From Morganella psychrotolerans (GTDB lineage: Bacteria; Pseudomonadota; Gammaproteobacteria; Enterobacterales; Enterobacteriaceae): a stretch of DNA of 64,000 nt. Positions 59,572 through 64,000 of the stretch are shown here, one piece after another. The stretch's first letter is position 1. Every line of letters begins with the position of its first letter. Position numbers and translations under genes: made by a program. The notes beneath the pieces were generated by a model. The model was not told the DNA's origin and did no database searches. It saw only the letters and a list, made by a program, of their open reading frames with translations. The stretch is taken from assembly GCF_001676155.1 (NCBI RefSeq), contig NZ_LZEW01000023.1, positions 62,001 through 126,000 on the forward strand. Direction: 5' to 3'.

Positions 59572-60495
59572 ATGCTGCCCGCCCACGATTACGCTAATGA
59601 CCTGATTTTATTCGCGCTTATTGTGGATTGCGGCTCTTTCAGCAAAGCCGCTGAAATGGCGGGTGTTACCGGCTCCGTGCTCAGTAAACGGGTCGGACGG
59701 CTGGAAAAAGCCCTCGGCGCACGCCTGCTTTACCGCACCACCCGCAGCCTGTCAGTGACAGAAAATGGTCAGGTACTGTATCAGCATGCAAAATCCCTCA
59801 CCGGTCAGGTTCACAGCGCTTTGCAGGCGGTCAGTGCAAACAGTGATGAACTGACCGGACTGATACGTATGTCAGTACCCACTATCTCCGGAGAACTGGT
59901 TCTCAGTGACAGCGTGGCTGAGTTCTGTGAAAAATACCCGAATGTGAAAGTGGAAATGCATCTGGAGAACCGGTTTGTTGACCTGGTAAATGAAGGTATT
60001 GATCTCGCCATCCGCACAGGAATGATGAGTGATTCCAGCCTGATAGCCCGCCCGCTTATCGATTCTCACTGGGTGATCCTCGCCTCACCCCGCTATTTGG
60101 AAAAACACCCTGCACCACAAAACCCGGAAGATCTGCTGACACATAACTGCCTGACTTACACCTATCAGCAAAGCGGCACATCAAACTGGCTGATGAGACG
60201 CCCGGATACCGGGGAGATTTATGAGCTTCAGGTGAGCGGTAATATCGCGTTTAACAATGCCCGCGCCATCCGTAAAGCCCTGCTGGGCGGACATGGCATT
60301 GCAATGGTGCCGCGCTGTATGGTGCATGAAGATTTAGACGCCGGATTATTAACTGAAGTGCTGCCCGGCTACAGCGGGAAAAAACTCGGCGTTTACGCGG
60401 TGTATCCTTATACCCGACACCTGCCGATGAAAATCCGTCTGTTGATTGATCATATTCAGCAATCTTATCAGGCTATCCGTCCCTATTTCGGCTGA
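59572..60495 (+). CDS. LysR-family transcriptional regulator
   Basis: A 307-residue regulator with an N-terminal winged HTH (CGSFSKAAEMAGVTGSVLSK at about 20-39, then RLEKALGARLLYRTTRSLS) and a periplasmic-binding-protein-like effector domain. It resembles the DsdC/AaeR-like subgroup in layout, but no target is obvious. A truncated ERIC begins on its stop codon. The lactate genes lie 480 bases downstream on the same strand and could be its targets, but that is only positional. Confidence 0.9.
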   Translation: MLPAHDYANDLILFALIVDCGSFSKAAEMAGVTGSVLSKRVGRLEKALGARLLYRTTRSLSVTENGQVLYQHAKSLTGQVHSALQAVSANSDELTGLIRMSVPTISGELVLSDSVAEFCEKYPNVKVEMHLENRFVDLVNEGIDLAIRTGMMSDSSLIARPLIDSHWVILASPRYLEKHPAPQNPEDLLTHNCLTYTYQQSGTSNWLMRRPDTGEIYELQVSGNIAFNNARAIRKALLGGHGIAMVPRCMVHEDLDAGLLTEVLPGYSGKKLGVYAVYPYTRHLPMKIRLLIDHIQQSYQAIRPYFG

Positions 60496-60553
60496 TACCC
60501 TTATTCATTCAAACCGCAGGTTCGTTGGCTGCAGCTTGAATGACGTTGGGTAT
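60495..60553. repeat. ERIC/IRU-type repeat, copy 5, internally deleted
   Basis: Only 59 bp: both outer ends are kept (ATACCCTTATTCATTC ... CTTGAATGACGTTGGGTAT) while the central part is missing. Its first base is the last base of the LysR stop codon. Confidence 0.82.
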
Positions 60554-60822
60554 AGTTATCAATCTATTAGTCGTTTTTTTGGAATTTCTCTATCGCCCTG
60601 AACCGCTTAATTAATGTGACCCCATCCTTTTATCATACAAATAAAACTCATACCTTATTGATAAACAATAATTTTAAATTACAGAAATATATTCATTAAT
60701 TCCTGTTTTTCACTACTTTTATCTGTTTTGTAATTGTTAAAAAAAATGCAGCATAGATTATTCATTTCGGTTGTGATTAAAATAATTGTGTAATAAAAAT
60801 TTAACGACCCCCTACAACCAAT

Positions 60823-60946
60823 ATACCCAACGTCATTCAAGATGCAGGAAGGCGGCAAGCTCCGACCGCCGGGGAGCATACATAAGTATGTGACCCGGCT
60901 GGCTGAGCGAAGCCAACGAACCTGTAGTTTGAATGAATAAGGGTAT
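60823..60946. repeat. ERIC/IRU-type repeat, copy 6
   Basis: 124 bp in the copy 1 orientation, 27 bases before the lldP start, so it lies in the promoter or leader of the lactate operon. It includes GGGGAGCATACATAAGTATG and GAGCGAAGCCAACGAACCTG, the closest match here to the classic ERIC core. Confidence 0.9.
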
Positions 60947-60973
60947 ACAACAATAATAATATCTGAGGGCATT

Positions 60974-62590
60974 ATGGCTATTTTTTTCAGTCTTGCACCT
61001 ATCGTGATGTTAATCTGGATGATGACAAAACGCCGCAGTATCCCTTCCTACATTGCATTGCCGCTCACAGCGACAGTGGTACTTTGTATTCAGTTGTTCT
61101 GGTTTAAAACCGATTTTACGCTGCTCGGTGCCAATATTATTACTGCGTTTATGTCTGTTCTGACCCCGATAACCATTATCGCCGGGGCCATTATGCTAAA
61201 TAAACTGATGCAGATAAGCGGCGCGGAAAATGTTGTCCGTAACTGGCTGGAGAACATCAGCCCGAACCCGGTCGCACAACTGATGATTATCGGCTGGGCA
61301 TTTGCATTTACGATTGAAGGTGCCAGCGGGTTCGGCACACCGGCGGCGATTGCCGCACCCATCCTGGTGGGTCTGGGCTTTCCGGCAATGCGGGTCGCAT
61401 TACTGACGCTGGTGATGAACTCCGTGCCTGTTTCATTCGGTGCGGTCGGTACGCCGACCTGGTTTGGTTTTGCCAATCTCGGGCTGTCAGAAGAGAGTGT
61501 GTATCAGATAAGCCATTATTCTGCCCTTATTCACTTTGTGGCAGCATTCTTCATTCCGCTGCTGGCGCTGCGCTTTATTGTCAGTTGGCAGGAAATCCGC
61601 CGTAATATCGTGTTTATTCTTCTCAGTGTCCTCTCCTGTACTGTGCCATATCTGCTGCTGGCGCAGGTTAATTATGAATTCCCGGCACTGCTGGGCGGTG
61701 CGATCGGTCTGGGTATTTCTGTGGTAATTGCCCGTGCCGGAATCGGACTGACCAAAACAGAGCAGAAACAAGAGAAGAAAGTCATTCCGTTCGGTCAGGT
61801 TATCAAAGCGATGGCGCCGACATTACTGCTGATCGCCATTCTGATTGTGACCCGCATCCACCAGCTCGGGATCAAAGGTCTGCTCAACAGCACCAATGTT
61901 ATCTGGGAAGGCACGCTTGGTTTCCTCGGACATATCACGCTGAGTGATGCATTGATTGTCCGCCTGAGTAATGTCTTCGGCACCCCGGCGGCGGCAGATT
62001 ACAAAACCCTGTATGTCCCGGCACTGATCCCGTTCTTTCTCGTCGTGATCATCGGCATTTTTCTGTTCAGACTGACGCGCGGGCAGGTAAAAACCATGTT
62101 TGTGCAGACCGCACAACAGACAAACAAGCCGTTTATTGCCCTGTTTGGTGCGCTAATCATGGTCAATCTGATGATGCAGGGCGGTGAAAATGCGCCGGTT
62201 TATATTATCGGGCGTTCGCTTGCAGGTGCCACCGGTGAAAACTGGCTCTGGTTTGCCTCCTATCTGGGTGCGCTCGGCTCGTTCTTCTCCGGCTCCAATA
62301 CCGTATCAAACCTGACCTTCGGCGGTATTCAGCAATCTATTGCACAGACTACCGGGCTTAATGTGAATTTAACCCTGGCGCTGCAATCTGTCGGCGGGGC
62401 AATGGGCAACATGGTGTGCCTCAATAATATTATCGCGGTCTGCACTATCCTCGGGATCAGTAATGCAGAGGGATCGATTATCAAAAAGACGGTGGTTCCG
62501 ATGTTTATTTACGGGCTGATTGCAGCCGGGATGGCGTTTATCCTGACGTTAGGTATACACGGCACTGATTTTGTTACAGACATTAAATAG
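60974..62590 (+). CDS. lldP: L-lactate permease family transporter
   Basis: A 538-residue inner membrane carrier of the LctP family with about 12-13 helices. The family signatures are FTIEGASGFGTPAAIAAPILVGLGF near 112 (given in part) and MNSVPVSFGAVGTPTW near 145, with FSGSNTVSNLTFGGIQ near 437 and GGAMGNMVCLNNI near 474. The ATG has GAGGG upstream. It is followed by lldD after 9 bases, so it imports the lactate that LldD oxidises. The similarity to E. coli LldP is moderate, so glycolate or another hydroxy acid is possible. Confidence 0.9.
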   Translation: MAIFFSLAPIVMLIWMMTKRRSIPSYIALPLTATVVLCIQLFWFKTDFTLLGANIITAFMSVLTPITIIAGAIMLNKLMQISGAENVVRNWLENISPNPVAQLMIIGWAFAFTIEGASGFGTPAAIAAPILVGLGFPAMRVALLTLVMNSVPVSFGAVGTPTWFGFANLGLSEESVYQISHYSALIHFVAAFFIPLLALRFIVSWQEIRRNIVFILLSVLSCTVPYLLLAQVNYEFPALLGGAIGLGISVVIARAGIGLTKTEQKQEKKVIPFGQVIKAMAPTLLLIAILIVTRIHQLGIKGLLNSTNVIWEGTLGFLGHITLSDALIVRLSNVFGTPAAADYKTLYVPALIPFFLVVIIGIFLFRLTRGQVKTMFVQTAQQTNKPFIALFGALIMVNLMMQGGENAPVYIIGRSLAGATGENWLWFASYLGALGSFFSGSNTVSNLTFGGIQQSIAQTTGLNVNLTLALQSVGGAMGNMVCLNNIIAVCTILGISNAEGSIIKKTVVPMFIYGLIAAGMAFILTLGIHGTDFVTDIK

Positions 62591-62599
62591 GTATTAAAG

Positions 62600-63742
62600 A
62601 TGATTATTTCTGCTTCAACGGATTACCGGGCAGCAGCCAAAGCCAAATTGCCACCCTTTCTGTTCCATTATATTGATGGCGGGGCTTACACAGAGCACAC
62701 CCTGAAACGCAACACGTCAGATCTTGCGGATATCGCCCTGCGCCAGCGTGTGCTACGTGATATGTCTTCCCTCAGCCTGGAAACAGAGCTGTTTGGTGAA
62801 AAGCTGGCGATGCCGGTCGCCCTTGCGCCTGTCGGGCTGACAGGGATGTATGCCCGGCGCGGGGAAGTGCAGGCAGCAAAAGCGGCAGCAAATAAAGGTA
62901 TTCCGTTTACCCTTTCCACCGTTTCGGTCTGTCCGATTGAAGAAGTCGCTCCGGCAATTGACCGCCCGATGTGGTTCCAGCTCTATGTTCTGCGTGATCG
63001 CGGCTTTATGAAGAATGCACTGGAGCGCGCCAAAGCCGCCGGGGTAAAAACCCTGGTGTTCACTGTGGATATGCCGGTGCCGGGCGCGCGTTACCGCGAT
63101 GCGCATTCCGGAATGAGCGGTCCGAATGCCGCCATGCGCCGGATATTTCAGGCAATGGTGCATCCACGCTGGGCGCTGGATGTCGGGCTGCTGGGTAAAC
63201 CGCATGATCTGGGCAATATTTCTGCCTATCGCGGCGAGCCGACCAAACTGGAAGATTATATCGGCTGGCTGGGTGCAAACTTCGATCCGTCCATTTCCTG
63301 GAAAGATCTGGAGTGGATCCGTGAATTCTGGGAAGGTCCGATGATCATCAAAGGTATTCTGGATGCGGAAGATGCAAAAGACGCAGTCCGGTTTGGCGCA
63401 GACGGTATTATTGTCTCAAACCACGGCGGACGTCAGCTCGACGGCGTGCTATCCACTGCCCGCGCCCTGCCTGCTATTGCTGACGCCGTAAAATCGGATA
63501 TTACTATTCTGAGTGATTCCGGAGTTCGCAACGGGCTGGATGTGGTGCGGATGATCGCGCTGGGGGCAGATTCTGTTCTGCTCGGACGCGCGTTTGTTTA
63601 TGCGCTGGCGGCACACGGACAGGCCGGTGTTGAAAACCTGCTTGATCTGATTGATAAAGAAATGCGTGTGGCAATGACCCTGACCGGCGCCAAAACAATC
63701 CGCGATATTTCCCGCGACTCACTGGTTAATCTGCCGGGCTGA
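62600..63742 (+). CDS. lldD: FMN-dependent L-lactate dehydrogenase
   Basis: A 380-residue membrane-associated flavoenzyme that oxidises L-lactate to pyruvate and passes electrons to quinone. It contains [16 protein letters not shown] near 17, the FMN strand [13 protein letters not shown] near 72, [13 protein letters not shown] near 155, the catalytic His in [13 protein letters not shown] near 270, and [19 protein letters not shown] near 306. Length is that of E. coli LldD. No lldR gene lies between or after in the window. Confidence 0.95.
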   Translation: MIISASTDYRAAAKAKLPPFLFHYIDGGAYTEHTLKRNTSDLADIALRQRVLRDMSSLSLETELFGEKLAMPVALAPVGLTGMYARRGEVQAAKAAANKGIPFTLSTVSVCPIEEVAPAIDRPMWFQLYVLRDRGFMKNALERAKAAGVKTLVFTVDMPVPGARYRDAHSGMSGPNAAMRRIFQAMVHPRWALDVGLLGKPHDLGNISAYRGEPTKLEDYIGWLGANFDPSISWKDLEWIREFWEGPMIIKGILDAEDAKDAVRFGADGIIVSNHGGRQLDGVLSTARALPAIADAVKSDITILSDSGVRNGLDVVRMIALGADSVLLGRAFVYALAAHGQAGVENLLDLIDKEMRVAMTLTGAKTIRDISRDSLVNLPG

Positions 63743-63766
63743 TTTACGATTTTATCTCTTTACTGA

Positions 63767-63953
63767 AGCCACTCTCCGGAGTGGCTGAGATTGCCGACAT
63801 TGCAGGATAAAACGGGGTTTTTCCTGCAATGTGTTATCAGCCGAAAATCAATAAATTGATTTTCCTGGTTTATTTTACAACCTCTCTTGGTCGTCACCAA
63901 ACCTTGTAGGTTTGTCAACGGCCTGAGCCACTCTCCGGAGTGGCTTTTTTTTG
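63767..63953 (+). terminator. Hairpin cluster after lldD, ending in a strong terminator
   Basis: Three hairpins follow lldD. At 63767-63786, AGCCACTC-TCCG-GAGTGGCT has no U-tract. At 63797-63832, ACATTGCAGGA pairs perfectly with TCCTGCAATGT. At 63926-63945 the first hairpin is repeated exactly and is followed by eight T, forming the terminator. The segment may be a long 3' UTR or encode a small RNA. I see nothing else from 63954 to the window end. Confidence 0.75.
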
Positions 63954-64000
63954 TTTTATGTTGTTTTGATTCTCATTTACACCGTTTAATCAGATCACTA

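Noticed and set aside
1..64000. CRISPR arrays, prophage structural genes, rRNA operons, complete insertion sequences
   Set aside because: No spaced identical repeats, capsid/tail genes, rRNA signatures or transposase genes were seen.

Overview
The window looks like chromosome from a member of the Enterobacterales, most likely a Morganella-type Morganellaceae strain. The evidence is the near-balanced base composition, the enterobacterial order rsmE-gshB-yqgE-ruvX-yggR-yggS-yggT-rdgB-hemW ... yggN-glsB-yggL-trmB-mutY-yggX-mltC-tRNA-Phe, and six ERIC-type intergenic repeats. The genus is an inference.

Region by region. (1) 0.3-14.3 kb is conserved core: rRNA and tRNA modification, glutathione synthesis, nucleotide-pool cleaning, DNA repair and cell-wall turnover. 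It carries one accessory gene, a Fur-box-controlled siderophore-binding protein. (2) 14.2-30.1 kb is an island beside tRNA-Phe. It holds a decayed integrase, an orphan immunity-like gene, an orphan CdiA C-terminal module with its own small membrane immunity gene, and a full contact-dependent inhibition locus (cdiB, cdiA, cdiI) on the minus strand. The orphan and main modules share a 3.1-kb direct repeat and end in two related but different toxin tips. Each tip is followed by a related two-helix membrane protein overlapping the toxin stop. (3) 30.4-44.2 kb is accessory metabolism and regulation: an alpha/beta hydrolase, a DUF2239 protein, a nimR/nimT-like pair split by a cfa plus MarA-like insert with duplicated promoters, a CBS-BON protein, a GPH-family transporter, an alkyl sulfatase, an AraC regulator, choloylglycine-hydrolase-family genes (one a relic) and a cold-shock-domain protein. 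(4) 44.5-51.1 kb has an RluA-type synthase, a YaiL-like protein and a four-gene chaperone-usher fimbrial operon. (5) 52.1-63.7 kb has a CPA1 antiporter, a purine nucleoside phosphorylase and nucleoside transporter pair with a divergent ROK regulator, a lipoprotein and YiiX-like hydrolase pair, RNase Z, a LysR regulator and the lldP-lldD lactate operon.

A thread through the window is that about a dozen genes are thrown out of frame by one (once two) extra base in a run of 7-9 A or T, and each restores to a normal family member when the run is shortened. This suggests a homopolymer-length problem in the assembly, although slippage or true decay is possible for single cases. Frameshifted genes are given with their restored limits and flagged.

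The best candidate for something not well described is the pair of related CDI toxin tips with about 80-residue membrane immunity partners. The recombination substrate needed to switch between them is also present.
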